From contig CAXXRM010000003.1 of the NCBI GenBank assembly GCA_963663135.2, forward strand, positions 248,001-312,000: DNA of 64,000 bases. Direction: 5' to 3'. Under the pieces are notes generated by a model. That model was not told the origin of the DNA and did no database searches. It saw only the letters and a program-made list of their open reading frames with translations. Positions 16,181 to 24,511 of this stretch are shown piece after piece. This DNA comes from Io17-Chloro-G2 sp963663135 (GTDB lineage Bacteria; Chloroflexota; Dehalococcoidia; Lucifugimonadales; UBA3495). Each line of letters begins with the position of its first letter. Position 1 is the first letter of the stretch. Both the position numbers and the translations under genes were made by a program.

Positions 16181-17257
16181 CCGGCACACCTCCTGTTCAC
16201 GGTTAGTCTTGGAAAACCTCCCAGCCCTTGGGCTAGGCGTCGATTATACTCCCGGCGCGGCTTTGCACAAACAATGTTTGTTAGTCCTCTTTGGGGATTA
16301 TGTCATCGTTTTACCCACAGGCGTGAATTCCGGGAAAAACTCGGAGGTGTCCGCTGGACCGCTGGCTGAGTTTTCCCCACTTTGAAAAAACACGAGCCAT
16401 AACGCCTGCTGTTAGAGTGGGTGGCTCAAGCTTCGGCGCGCCGCCGTCGTCTCTACGCCGGCACGCGCAGCTGTTGTGAAAGCTATTGAAGTCCCACTTT
16501 GAGTTCGCGAACCCGGGCCGGTGATATTGGGAAGGAAATAGCCCTGCGGTTCTACCGCGCTGAACGGCAGAGCTGCCCCCAGGCCAGGCGGGCCGCCCGT
16601 TTGAGCATGGGCAGGGTTTTTGTGCTGCCCAGCGGCCTGCCGGGCGGTTGCTCAGCCCCACCAGCATGGAGGTGTGGGCAGCAAGTTAGGCAGAGCGCAA
16701 CGGCCCAGGGCCAGCACGGCATCCCGTAATTGTCCATAGGTGGAAGGTTGACGCACTCGCTTCCACGTTGTTGACAACAGGTGATGGAATGCCGCGGCCT
16801 TGGAACTAAATGAGGAGAGAGGGGATCATGAAGTGTTCTTGGTTCGACCCTGGCGGGACCTAATTTCAGAACTTGATCCCTGAAAATGAGGAACGCCGCC
16901 GGTTGTGACGGCGGCGCGCTCACCGGGGGATCCACAGGAGTCCATTGCCGGGGAACGACAACGGGCCTAGCCTGACGCTCGTAAGCGATGCGAGCAAGCT
17001 AGGCCCAAAGGTACCCTTTTGTCAAGTCCCCGTCCGGAAATCGCCGGGGACTTTTTTGTCTCCGTCATCAGAGGATTTGAGTTGACTGGGAGATTATTTC
17101 ACATGAAAAGGGGTTTTATTACTGGAGGAATCTCAGAGGTAGACGAGGAGATCGGAGGTACTCCGGGTTCGGATCTGCCGGGGCCGGGGTATATCCAGGA
17201 GTCAAAAGGATGGATCTGTGAGATTTCTGCGCCCGGTGTGGTGGACAGGCGATTTCG
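16181..17257. other. Long non-coding region (about 1.1 kb)
   Basis: No protein family is recognisable in any frame. The distal third has several stable hairpins and ends in a T-run terminator, listed separately as a candidate RNA. I looked for tmRNA, RNase P RNA, SRP RNA and cobalamin-riboswitch signatures and did not find them. Confidence 0.5.
16894..17057 (+). ncRNA. Candidate structured RNA ending in an intrinsic terminator
   Basis: Three consecutive hairpins. 16894-16916: CGCCGCC/GGCGGCG. 16963-17006: 9-bp outer stem GGGCCTAGC/GCTAGGCCC with an inner 5-bp GCTCG/CGAGC stem. 17024-17057: AAGTCCCCG/CGGGGACTT followed by TTTT. The last is a good rho-independent terminator on the plus strand, yet no gene lies upstream for about 850 bp on that strand, so the terminated transcript would be non-coding. 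Class unknown. Confidence 0.4.
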
Positions 17258-17611
17258 TTAGGTGCAACCCAAGGGCGCGTCGATTTGGGGTAGGCGCTCT
17301 TTCTTAACCTCGCGCCGGTTTATCCACCAACAGACGCCGAATGTAGTCACCGCGCAGACCACTATGGTTATCCTCCAGGGGACTGAATAGAGGGTGTCTG
17401 TCTGGAACCGGTACAGCAAGAACCAAATCAGCCCGAACTCAGAGACGGTCCCAACCACCAGGCCAACTGCTGCGCCCTGGAGGAGTTTCATTCCAGGCAA
17501 GAAGAGCCCTGACAGTGACCCAACCACCAGGGCGACCTGCGCCGGGACGGTGAGGACCAGAAGCACAGTGAAGATGTCCGTCCAGGTAAAGCTGACGCCT
17601 CCCCCATACAT
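17258..17611 (-). CDS. Small hypothetical membrane protein
   Basis: 117 aa with three predicted membrane helices: about 10-30 (IFTVLLVLTVPAQVALVVG), 45-68 (AAVGLVVGTVSEFGLIWFLLY) and 80-97 (ITIVVCAVTTFGVCWWI), then a basic C-terminus (NRREVKKERL). Shine-Dalgarno AAAGGAG precedes the ATG. No family recognised; divergent from the lipoprotein gene at 17690. Confidence 0.6.
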   Translation of the reverse strand: MYGGGVSFTWTDIFTVLLVLTVPAQVALVVGSLSGLFLPGMKLLQGAAVGLVVGTVSEFGLIWFLLYRFQTDTLYSVPWRITIVVCAVTTFGVCWWINRREVKKERLPQIDAPLGCT

Positions 17612-17689
17612 GGTCAGGGCTCCTTTCTGCCGGTTGGCAGACCTTGTACAACCAGACTTGAATCGGAATTATAACGGAAGTGAGAATTT

Positions 17690-18796
17690 ATGTACCTACA
17701 GGCACGGAAACCAATCGCAGCGATGCTGTCGGTCCTTTTGCTGATCGTACTGGCGGGATGCACCGCCCTATCGTTCCCGGTGCTCCCGGCCGCCCAGGAG
17801 AACACACAGGACGAGACTCCCACCCCACAGGCAACCGTTGAACTTGGCTCAGAAACCCAACACCTGTCACCGGAACTATGGGGTTTGCTATACCAGCAGA
17901 TTGCCGGGACAACCGTCCCCGATAGGGTCAGCGTTATGGTCCTCGGAACTGAGGCTGAAAGCACCCAAAGTCTTTCGGACTACATCACGGCGGCCGGTGG
18001 GACCTCCGAGGGCGACAGGCTATGGGAAGTGCCGAGCAGCTTGCTCCAGTCCATTGTGCTGCGTTCTGACGTATCGAGGATGTGGTTGCAGACGGATAGG
18101 ACGACGGGGCATGTCTCCCAGGACCCATATCCGGCCCTTGGGCTCAACGACACGTTGGACGACGTGGTTGAGGCGCACGCCGCGGGGGTGCTGGCTGAAC
18201 AGGCGGTCCTCTATGCCTTCGTGTCGAAAGACGGGAAGGTATTGGTGAAAGTTACGGCCTCAGACGCCACGACTGAAACCGCCATCCGTACATGGCTGAC
18301 GACGCGCAATATTTTCCTTCATCCCCAGACTCAAAGCGGGGCGCGGGATACGCTCTACATCAAGGTCGTGTTGCCGGTCGCACAGATACTCCCACTGGCC
18401 CAGGCTTTCCCTTCGACCCCAATGCAGGCCGAGGGACTCCCGGGACCAGGGATAACCCTCTCGCGGACCCACTGGCATGACGACGTGGTTGAGATCGCGC
18501 ATGCGCCTGTTGATTGGTGGAGCACTCCCTTGGTGTCTGAGGGTCCCACCGGAGCCGCCGGCTGTCCGACCTCCCCGCTTGGGGGCGTATCTACCTGGAA
18601 AACTGATCTTGCGTCGAGACAAACGCTGCACGGCGTAGTCCCATGGCACAGCGCCGGCATCGACGGTACAACCAAGAACGTACGCCCACCAGCATGCTGT
18701 CTCCGGCGGATTGCTGGCTTGGTTGTCGCAAATTGTCCGGCAGACCCCGCATTTGGACTAGCGGCGCAGGTACGGTGGTTTATAATTTATATGTAA
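17690..18796 (+). CDS. Truncated lipoprotein resembling the propeptide part of a subtilisin-like protein
   Basis: 368 aa. Lipoprotein signal: basic N-terminus, hydrophobic stretch and lipobox LAGC near residue 24. A low-complexity PTPQ linker follows. The middle has two ferredoxin-like or inhibitor-like segments (VSVMVLGTEAE and VLVKVTASDATTE). Near residue 325 it reads HGVVPWHSAGIDGT, which resembles the junction WHxAGxxGxGVKVGIID at the start of S8 peptidase catalytic domains. Downstream the reading becomes unrelated (KNVRPPACCLRR), and no Asp/His/Ser triad follows. I infer loss of the catalytic domain. It could instead be a short secreted protein of its own. Confidence 0.55.
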   Translation: MYLQARKPIAAMLSVLLLIVLAGCTALSFPVLPAAQENTQDETPTPQATVELGSETQHLSPELWGLLYQQIAGTTVPDRVSVMVLGTEAESTQSLSDYITAAGGTSEGDRLWEVPSSLLQSIVLRSDVSRMWLQTDRTTGHVSQDPYPALGLNDTLDDVVEAHAAGVLAEQAVLYAFVSKDGKVLVKVTASDATTETAIRTWLTTRNIFLHPQTQSGARDTLYIKVVLPVAQILPLAQAFPSTPMQAEGLPGPGITLSRTHWHDDVVEIAHAPVDWWSTPLVSEGPTGAAGCPTSPLGGVSTWKTDLASRQTLHGVVPWHSAGIDGTTKNVRPPACCLRRIAGLVVANCPADPAFGLAAQVRWFIIYM

Positions 18797-18889
18797 GGAG
18801 GTAATAGGTCCGGGGGCAGCGGCCTGGTTGCCCGGCGGGCGATGGTGACTCGGATCAATTGACGGTTAGCCGTTTGGGAGGACTCCGCC

Positions 18890-19960
18890 ATGGACATTTT
18901 CGACTACATGAGCGAATGGGGATACGAGCAACTCGTGATGTGCACCGACCCTGAAGTGGGCCTGAAGGCAGTTGTGTCTATCCATGACACTACCTTGGGA
19001 CCGGCCTGCGGCGGGCTGCGGATATGGCCGTACGAGTCTGAACGCGAGGCGGTCATGGATGCGCTGCGCTTGTCCCGGGCTATGACCTATAAAGCGGCGG
19101 CGGCCGATCTTCCCCTGGGTGGCGGCAAAGCGGTGGTGATAGCCGATTCCCATACCCAAAAAACCGAAGCTTTACTCCGGTCGTTTGGACGGTTCGTCGA
19201 CACCCTGGGAGGCCGGTACCTGACCACCACCGACGTGGGCAGCACCGGCCGGGACCTGGAATACATTCGGCAGGAAACCGCTCACGTGGTCGGTCTGCCC
19301 GCCAGCGCCGGCGGGAGCGGCGACACGTCGACCATGACCGGCCTGGGCATCTACATGGGGATGAAGGCCTGCGCCCGGCAGGTTTGGGGCTCGGAGTCGT
19401 TAGCGGGCAAAAAGGTGGCAGTGCAAGGATTCGGGAAAGTAGCCACCTACGTGGCCCACCACTTGCTCAAAGAGGACGCCCGGTTGGTGGTTGCCGACGT
19501 TTATGAGGCAGCGACGGACCGGGCGCGGGACATGGGGATTCCGGTGGTCGGCGTCAAGGAGATTTACGACCAGGACTGCGACATATTTTCGCCCTGCGCG
19601 TTGGGTGGAGTCTTGAACCAGGATTCCATTCCCCGGCTTAAATGCCGGGTGATAGCGGGAGGAGCCAACAATCAATTGGCCACCGACGAGGACGGTAAGG
19701 ACCTTCACCGGCGGGGCATTCTGTACGCGCCCGACTACATCATTAATTCCGGCGGAATTATCAACGTGTCCGCCGAGATTGGGGCTCCCTACAATGCCGA
19801 CCGGGCCCGGGAAAAGACCGAACGCATCTACGAGATAATGGGGCAGGTGATCGAGATTTCTCAGAAAGAAGAGGTCCCGACATCCAAAGCCGCCGACCGT
19901 TTGGCCGAAAGCAGGTTGGCCTCGGTGCGGTCGATTAAGAACCTCTACCGCCCGGCCTGA
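18890..19960 (+). CDS. Leucine dehydrogenase (Glu/Leu/Phe/Val dehydrogenase family)
   Basis: 356 aa NAD-dependent enzyme that deaminates branched-chain amino acids to 2-oxoacids (known as ldh or bcd in Bacillus). The whole length aligns with leucine dehydrogenases: MDIFDYMSEWGYEQLV start, HDTTLGPACGGLRIWPY, catalytic lysines in AMTYKAAAADLPLGGGKAVV, DVGSTGRDL, NAD-binding GFGKVATYVAHHL, DCDIFSPCALGGVLN, AGGANNQLA and YAPDYIINSGGIINV. Shine-Dalgarno GGGAGG sits 8 bp before the ATG. It is monocistronic and ends at a strong terminator. Confidence 0.93.
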   Translation: MDIFDYMSEWGYEQLVMCTDPEVGLKAVVSIHDTTLGPACGGLRIWPYESEREAVMDALRLSRAMTYKAAAADLPLGGGKAVVIADSHTQKTEALLRSFGRFVDTLGGRYLTTTDVGSTGRDLEYIRQETAHVVGLPASAGGSGDTSTMTGLGIYMGMKACARQVWGSESLAGKKVAVQGFGKVATYVAHHLLKEDARLVVADVYEAATDRARDMGIPVVGVKEIYDQDCDIFSPCALGGVLNQDSIPRLKCRVIAGGANNQLATDEDGKDLHRRGILYAPDYIINSGGIINVSAEIGAPYNADRAREKTERIYEIMGQVIEISQKEEVPTSKAADRLAESRLASVRSIKNLYRPA

Positions 19961-20038
19961 AATTTCTAATCGGACCGCCCGACGGTCCAAGCCCAAGGTT
20001 CTAGGCCCAACGGTCTAGCGAAACCGACCCAATAGGTA

Positions 20039-20074
20039 AGGGGCATCCCCCTTAAAAGGGGATGCCCCTATTTT
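20039..20074 (+). terminator. Intrinsic terminator after leucine dehydrogenase
   Basis: 12-bp stem AGGGGCATCCCC / GGGGATGCCCCT with loop CTTAAAA and ATTTT after the stem. It probably also serves the convergent CDGSH gene. Confidence 0.9.
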
Positions 20075-20096
20075 GGTCCAGGATTGTTGATTTCGG

Positions 20097-20300
20097 TTAG
20101 CGCGCCTTGGACTCGCCCTCGAACTGGTCTCGGTGGGTGCCGTCGCAGAAGGGTTTGTTGCTGGACCCGCCGCAACGGCAGAAGGTCACAAACTGACCCT
20201 CCGGAATGGTATAGTTGGCTCCCTCGGAGTCCACGATTTCGATCTCGCCGCTGACTCGCAGGGGACCGTTCGGACGAATTTCAATTTTGACGTCGGCCAT
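20097..20300 (-). CDS. CDGSH iron-sulfur domain protein
   Basis: 67 aa. The C-terminal half holds the CDGSH-type 2Fe-2S motif: FCRCGGSSNKPFCDGTH (three Cys and one His). The N-terminal half IEIRPNGPLRVSGEIEIVDSEG is the small beta domain typical of bacterial single-CDGSH proteins. A redox or Fe-S transfer role is inferred. The start at 20300 is chosen because GGAGGAG lies just upstream; an ATG 11 codons earlier lacks a binding site. Confidence 0.9.
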   Translation of the reverse strand: MADVKIEIRPNGPLRVSGEIEIVDSEGANYTIPEGQFVTFCRCGGSSNKPFCDGTHRDQFEGESKAR

Positions 20301-20882
20301 GACTACTCCTCCAAAATGCTCAATGTGATTCAACTGTAGAGCTTCGTTTAGCGGCCCGCAGGGTCTCGCCGGCCGAAGCTGGTGCAGCCGTCAATTCAGT
20401 CGCTAGTCTGCCACCTGCCGCAAATGGTGTCAAGCGTCGGCCAGTCAGCTCCGGGGTCCTTCAATTGTCATTAATCCCCCCGTCACTGTTGCCGCAGCGG
20501 GAATGACGGTGGACAATCGAAAGGCCCTGGCCACGGACCACCTTACCTTGACACCAAGACACCCAGAATTTACTATCACGGCGCAGTCAGGAGGATGTGG
20601 TGTTGACAAAAAATCGCTCGTTTGCCCCGCGGCATCGAGCTTTTTTTATGCCTAATCTCTCAAGTATTCCCATCACCGAGACACGCCCCAAGCGCTAAAT
20701 GTTGCACGTTATCCACTGATCGAAAGGGATTGGTATTCGATTGGTGCGTATTCGAGGATCTTCAGTCTCTGAATGAGCATGTGCATTCGCTCATCAGGCG
20801 ATCTCCGGAACCTGGGACACGTCCAGATCCCGGCTGAAGATGATTCAACGATTCAACCAATCCGACCGTAACTAACTGAAAT
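20301..20882. other. Intergenic region with a decayed REP-like element
   Basis: About 580 bp. Near 20475-20510 is a short inverted-repeat form of the dispersed REP family (CCCCGTCACTGTTGCCGCAG, then CGGGAATGACGG). At about 20616-20647 a small hairpin GCTCG...CGAGC followed by seven T may be a terminator. No coding sequence recognised. Confidence 0.5.
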
Positions 20883-22055
20883 ATGTTTGATGACATCAAC
20901 GAAAGCGCGAATGGCGGAATTTTGCCTACTCGATGGCTGAGGTCTGCCGTTCAAGAGAACGTTATCTGCAGCGATTACACCATTCCGGAAGAGAATTATC
21001 AGCCGGCCAGCCTTGACCTGAGATTGGGCGAAAAAGCATACATTCTCCAGTGCAGCTTTCTCCCATATTCGGGCGCCGTCGAAAACAAGTTACCTGAACT
21101 GACCATTGGTGAGATCGACATCCGCGCGGGAGCTATCCTGGAAAAAAACCGTCCCTACCTGATTCCGCTTCTCGAGGGCCTCAATTTACCTCCGGGCATC
21201 CGCGCCAGGACAAATCCCAAGAGTTCGACAGGAAGGCTGGATATCTTCACGAGAGTCATTACCGACTGTAGCGACCGTTTTGACGATATCACCGCCGGTT
21301 ACGAAGGCCGGATGTACCTTGAAGTATTTTCGAGGTCATTCACGATCAAAGTGCGGACAGCATTGTCCTTGAATCAGATTCGTTTGTTCAAAGGGGATAC
21401 CCTATGCGAGCCGGGTGAACTGAAACGTGTACACCAGTCCAAACCGATAGTATTCCCGGGGGCCGGACAATCAGAACACCTGACAGAGCCAAACGAGGAC
21501 AACTCCGTTGGACTCAGTATCGATCTGAACGGAACATTCAACGGCATTGGTTATCGAGCCAGAAAGAACAGAACGCTCCTCGACTTATCGCGGGTTGATT
21601 ATTATCGACCCGGAGATTTTTGGGAACCGGTTTTCGCCGGTAGGAACGGCCCCCTAATATTGGAACCGGAAGAATTTTATCTATTGTCTTCCACTGAAAG
21701 CGTGTGTATCCCTCCAGGGTACGCTGCCGAGATGACTGCATACGAAACGTCGAGTGGCGAGGTACGCACCCATTACGCAGGCTTTTTTGACCCTGGGTTC
21801 GGGTTCGGCGAAGACGGAAGACTTGGCGGGGTTCAACCCGTGTTAGAGATTCGTGCGCATGACGTCCCATTCATGATTGGGCCAGGCCAAAGAGTCTGCA
21901 CTCTCACCTTTGAGCGGATGCTCGAAGCGCCTGAGCACTGGTATGGTCCCAAGGTAGGCTCCTCCTATCAGGAGGCGGGACGAATCCTCAGCAAGCATTT
22001 CTCTCCGAATGTCGCGAAGGGACAGTTGGAGATGTTTGATGGCCCCCCTGGATAA
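20883..22055 (+). CDS. dcd: 2'-deoxycytidine 5'-triphosphate deaminase, long two-domain form
   Basis: 390 aa, about twice the length of the usual Dcd (about 190 aa). It corresponds to the tandem dUTPase-fold form known mainly from alphaproteobacteria. First repeat: QPASLDLRLGEKAYILQCSFLP, LEKNRPYLIPLLEGLNLPPGIRARTNPKSSTGRLDIFTRVITD, where NPKSSTGRLD is the phosphate-binding motif. Second repeat, from about 205: SVGLSIDLNG, GPLILEPEEFYLLSSTESVCIPPGYAAEMTAYETSSGEVRTHYAGFFDPGFG, where the GxxRxHxAGFxDPGFG block is the deaminase/dUTPase signature. It makes dUTP for dTMP synthesis. The Shine-Dalgarno is poor. Composition is less GC-rich than its neighbours, compatible with transfer. Confidence 0.88.
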   Translation: MFDDINESANGGILPTRWLRSAVQENVICSDYTIPEENYQPASLDLRLGEKAYILQCSFLPYSGAVENKLPELTIGEIDIRAGAILEKNRPYLIPLLEGLNLPPGIRARTNPKSSTGRLDIFTRVITDCSDRFDDITAGYEGRMYLEVFSRSFTIKVRTALSLNQIRLFKGDTLCEPGELKRVHQSKPIVFPGAGQSEHLTEPNEDNSVGLSIDLNGTFNGIGYRARKNRTLLDLSRVDYYRPGDFWEPVFAGRNGPLILEPEEFYLLSSTESVCIPPGYAAEMTAYETSSGEVRTHYAGFFDPGFGFGEDGRLGGVQPVLEIRAHDVPFMIGPGQRVCTLTFERMLEAPEHWYGPKVGSSYQEAGRILSKHFSPNVAKGQLEMFDGPPG

Positions 22056-22440
22056 GCCGGTCCACATTAGGCCAGTCAAACACCGACTCCCAATGTAGTC
22101 ACGCAGTCAATCCCGGCTATGTGAAGCCGGTTATACGAAGATGGGAGTCCGAATCTGTACGCCGGCATTCCGAGCCTGTGGAATCCGGGTGAGTAGCCAT
22201 AAGCCCGGAGCCACCCGCCTCTACTCAAGAGTCAGGACCACTTACCTGGGGAACTAGGACCGGATCATCCAGTTAATTCAGCCTAATTCAAACAGAGACA
22301 TGATCTGCGAGGGTGTCACTTGACGCATATATCCGGCTGGGTTAAATTTCATACCAACTTCTTGTCGTTTCGGCGACGACCCACGAGTGTTATTGGCCCC
22401 CTAGGCGGGACCAAACTTAGCAAAGTAGGAAGAGTACGAC
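22056..22440. other. Intergenic region upstream of the FmdB-type gene
   Basis: 385 bp, no gene seen. Contains the promoter at 22320-22348. Confidence 0.5.
22320..22348 (+). promoter_or_regulatory. Sigma70-type promoter for the zinc-ribbon gene
   Basis: TTGACG (22320-22325), 17-bp spacer, TAAATT (22343-22348), about 92 bp before the ATG at 22441. Confidence 0.65.
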
Positions 22441-22665
22441 ATGCCCTTGTACGAATACCACTGCCCCACCTGCCAGAACAAATTCGAAAAGCTCCAGTCC
22501 ATGAGCTCGGCCGGAGCCGACTGCCCCAATTGCGAGCAGCCGGCCAAACGGGCCATCTCGGTGTTTGCCCGGGTCTCCAGCGGGGCAACCGAGCCCATGG
22601 ATATGGGGTCGATGCCGCCAATGGGCGGCGGCGGTTGCGGACCCGCCTGCGGCTGCGGCCACTAG
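22441..22665 (+). CDS. FmdB-family zinc ribbon protein
   Basis: 74 aa. N-terminal MPLYEYHCPTCQNKFEKLQSM with a second CPNC pair (CxxC...CxxC) defines the FmdB/putative regulatory zinc ribbon. The tail is Gly/Pro/Met-rich and ends GGGGCGPACGCGH, which could bind additional metal. Role in regulation or tRNA/RNA binding is only suggested for the family. AGTAGGA precedes the ATG. Confidence 0.88.
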   Translation: MPLYEYHCPTCQNKFEKLQSMSSAGADCPNCEQPAKRAISVFARVSSGATEPMDMGSMPPMGGGGCGPACGCGH

Positions 22666-22778
22666 AAGAATAGCCGGCGTTTGGCGCTTTAGCCTCCGGG
22701 GTTTTCACCCGGGGGCTGAACAGTTGCCATTTTTAAGGTTCCAAACCCTGTTGCGCCGGCGCCTTTGATGCCGGGGCG

Positions 22779-23543
22779 CTACCGGGTCATTCCTTCCGTC
22801 TCCCCAACCGGCGCAGCAGCTTCCCTCTTGATGTTCCAACGGCGGTACAGCAAGTAGCCGCCGGGCAGAACAATAGCCGCCAACGCCCCAGCCACGGCGC
22901 CGCCGGCCACCCGCATGGTGGCGTCGAACCAGAACGCCTGCGGAAACATCATCAAGAGGAAATCGGTGTTCTGATTCAATTGCCACAGGTCGTTGCTGAA
23001 ACTTATCCGGTGGAAGGCAAGAAACAGTCCTTCAAACCCCGTAAGGGCCAGCAAACCCACCAGCAGTAGCAACGCCAGGGTCAAGACGCCTCCCGACAGG
23101 TACAGCCACGCAACCGCGGCCCCGTACCTTCCGGGTTTCCAGGTCAACCCGCCAATGGTGATCGCCAAAAGGTACACTCCGGAGATGGCCGCCGCCGCGT
23201 ACACCCCCCAAATCAACCGCTTCACGTCGGCCATGTGCCGCACTTCCCGGTCATTGAACAGGTCCCGCTCCATACCCCCGACGCGAGCCTGCACCGCCAG
23301 GGGTTCCTCGCGAGAATTGAAGTACCGGCGAATTTCCGACCCAACCCGCACCAGGTCCGGGTCAGAAATTCGTGTAACAACGGAAATGCTGTACCGCTGA
23401 AATCCCTGCCGGTACAGGCCCGCATCATTGACTGCCCAGGCCACGCTGGCAGTAACCAAGAATAGTGGCACGGCTACCACTAATAGCGCGGCAGCCAAAA
23501 CGACGAGGACCCGAGAAAAAGGCGTGGCCGGGAACATATTCAT
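22779..23543 (-). CDS. DUF1461 (TIGR01906-type) integral membrane protein
   Basis: 254 aa. Predicted helices: an N-terminal anchor (LVVLAAALLVVAVPLFLVTASVAWAV), three central helices near 110-185 and one near 220-245. The family hallmarks are the extracytoplasmic segments: REVRHMADVKRLIW after the first large loop, and FSNDLWQLNQNTDFLLMMFPQAFWFDA before the last helix. Function unknown for the family. The upstream-open frame to 23801 is not used; homology begins at 23543 and the divergent mazG promoter lies there. Confidence 0.85.
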   Translation of the reverse strand: MNMFPATPFSRVLVVLAAALLVVAVPLFLVTASVAWAVNDAGLYRQGFQRYSISVVTRISDPDLVRVGSEIRRYFNSREEPLAVQARVGGMERDLFNDREVRHMADVKRLIWGVYAAAAISGVYLLAITIGGLTWKPGRYGAAVAWLYLSGGVLTLALLLLVGLLALTGFEGLFLAFHRISFSNDLWQLNQNTDFLLMMFPQAFWFDATMRVAGGAVAGALAAIVLPGGYLLYRRWNIKREAAAPVGETEGMTR

Positions 23544-23644
23544 AGCAGGCTTTCCGTAGCTGTTTGCCCCCCGTCGGCTTGGATATGGCAGCTTGAATAT
23601 GGTGGCTTGACTGGTGCGGGCTCCAACGGTAGCACCCCCCTGCA

Positions 23645-23674
23645 TTGTGGAGCAACCGGCGCGTTGGCTATAAT
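23645..23674 (+). promoter_or_regulatory. mazG promoter, placed for a leaderless mRNA
   Basis: TTGTGG (23645-23650), 18-bp spacer, TATAAT (23669-23674). Only six bases separate the -10 box from the ATG at 23681, so the predicted transcription start falls on or next to the start codon. Confidence 0.72.
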
Positions 23675-23680
23675 CCAGCC

Positions 23681-24511
23681 ATGTCGATGCAAGATTACAG
23701 CCCAGATGAACTGGCCCAATTTCAGACCTTGGTGTCAATCCTGGAACGGCTCCGTGCGCCCGGCGGTTGTCCCTGGGACCGGGAACAGACCCACTCCTCA
23801 CTCAAGCGCAACCTGTTGGAAGAAAGCCATGAGGTCATTGAGGCCATAGACCGGGGGGACCCCCAATCCCTTGCAGAGGAACTGGGAGACCTGCTGGTAC
23901 AGGTGGGATTCCACGCTCAAATCGCCCAGGAATCCGGCGAGTTCAACCTGGGCGACGTCCTGACCTCGGTCAACCAAAAACTGATACGGCGCCACCCCCA
24001 CGTTTTTGCCGACGCCTCGGTGACCGACGCTCGTGAGGTGGAACGGAACTGGGAAAAGATTAAAGAAGCCGAAAGGCGGCAGTCAGGGAAACCGAAATCC
24101 CCGGTAGACGGTATTCCCCAAGAATTGCCCGCCCTGGCCGCGGCCCAACTGATCCAGGACAGGGTGGGGAGAGTTGGATTCGAGTGGGAGGATATCTCCG
24201 GGGTCTTGGATAAGGTTATTGAAGAGGCCGGGGAGCTAAAGCAGGCGGCAACTCCGGAGGAAAAAATCCACGAGCTGGGAGACCTGTTTTTCGTTCTGGT
24301 CAACCTGGCCCGCTGGATGGACATCCACGCCGAAGACGCCCTGCGCCAGGCGAACCGTCGCTTCGGGTGGCGCTATCGGATGATGGAGGAATTGGCCGAG
24401 GCCAGGGGGGCGGATTTCCCTGCGCTTTCCCTGGAGGGAAAAGAGTCCCTTTGGCAAGAAGCCAAGGCAGTGGAACGCCGCCTACAGGGAGACGGTCAGC
24501 CGGACGGGTAA
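23681..24511 (+). CDS. mazG: Nucleoside triphosphate pyrophosphohydrolase MazG
   Basis: 276 aa, the two-domain housekeeping form. The first MazG domain has LRAPGGCPWDREQTHSSLKRNLLEESHEVIEAID and the metal motif EELGDLLVQVGFHAQ. The second has WEDISGVLDKVIEEAGELKQAATPEEKIHELGDLFFVLVNLARW. It hydrolyses non-canonical or damaged NTPs in the cytosol. The ATG at 23681 fits both homology and promoter position. It overlaps the sppA 3' end by 16 bp in a convergent arrangement. Confidence 0.95.
   Translation: MSMQDYSPDELAQFQTLVSILERLRAPGGCPWDREQTHSSLKRNLLEESHEVIEAIDRGDPQSLAEELGDLLVQVGFHAQIAQESGEFNLGDVLTSVNQKLIRRHPHVFADASVTDAREVERNWEKIKEAERRQSGKPKSPVDGIPQELPALAAAQLIQDRVGRVGFEWEDISGVLDKVIEEAGELKQAATPEEKIHELGDLFFVLVNLARWMDIHAEDALRQANRRFGWRYRMMEELAEARGADFPALSLEGKESLWQEAKAVERRLQGDGQPDG

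Noticed and set aside
16330..17057. tmRNA, RNase P RNA, SRP RNA or cobalamin riboswitch
   Set aside because: None of the signature sequences for these RNAs could be found on either strand; only hairpins and a terminator are supported.
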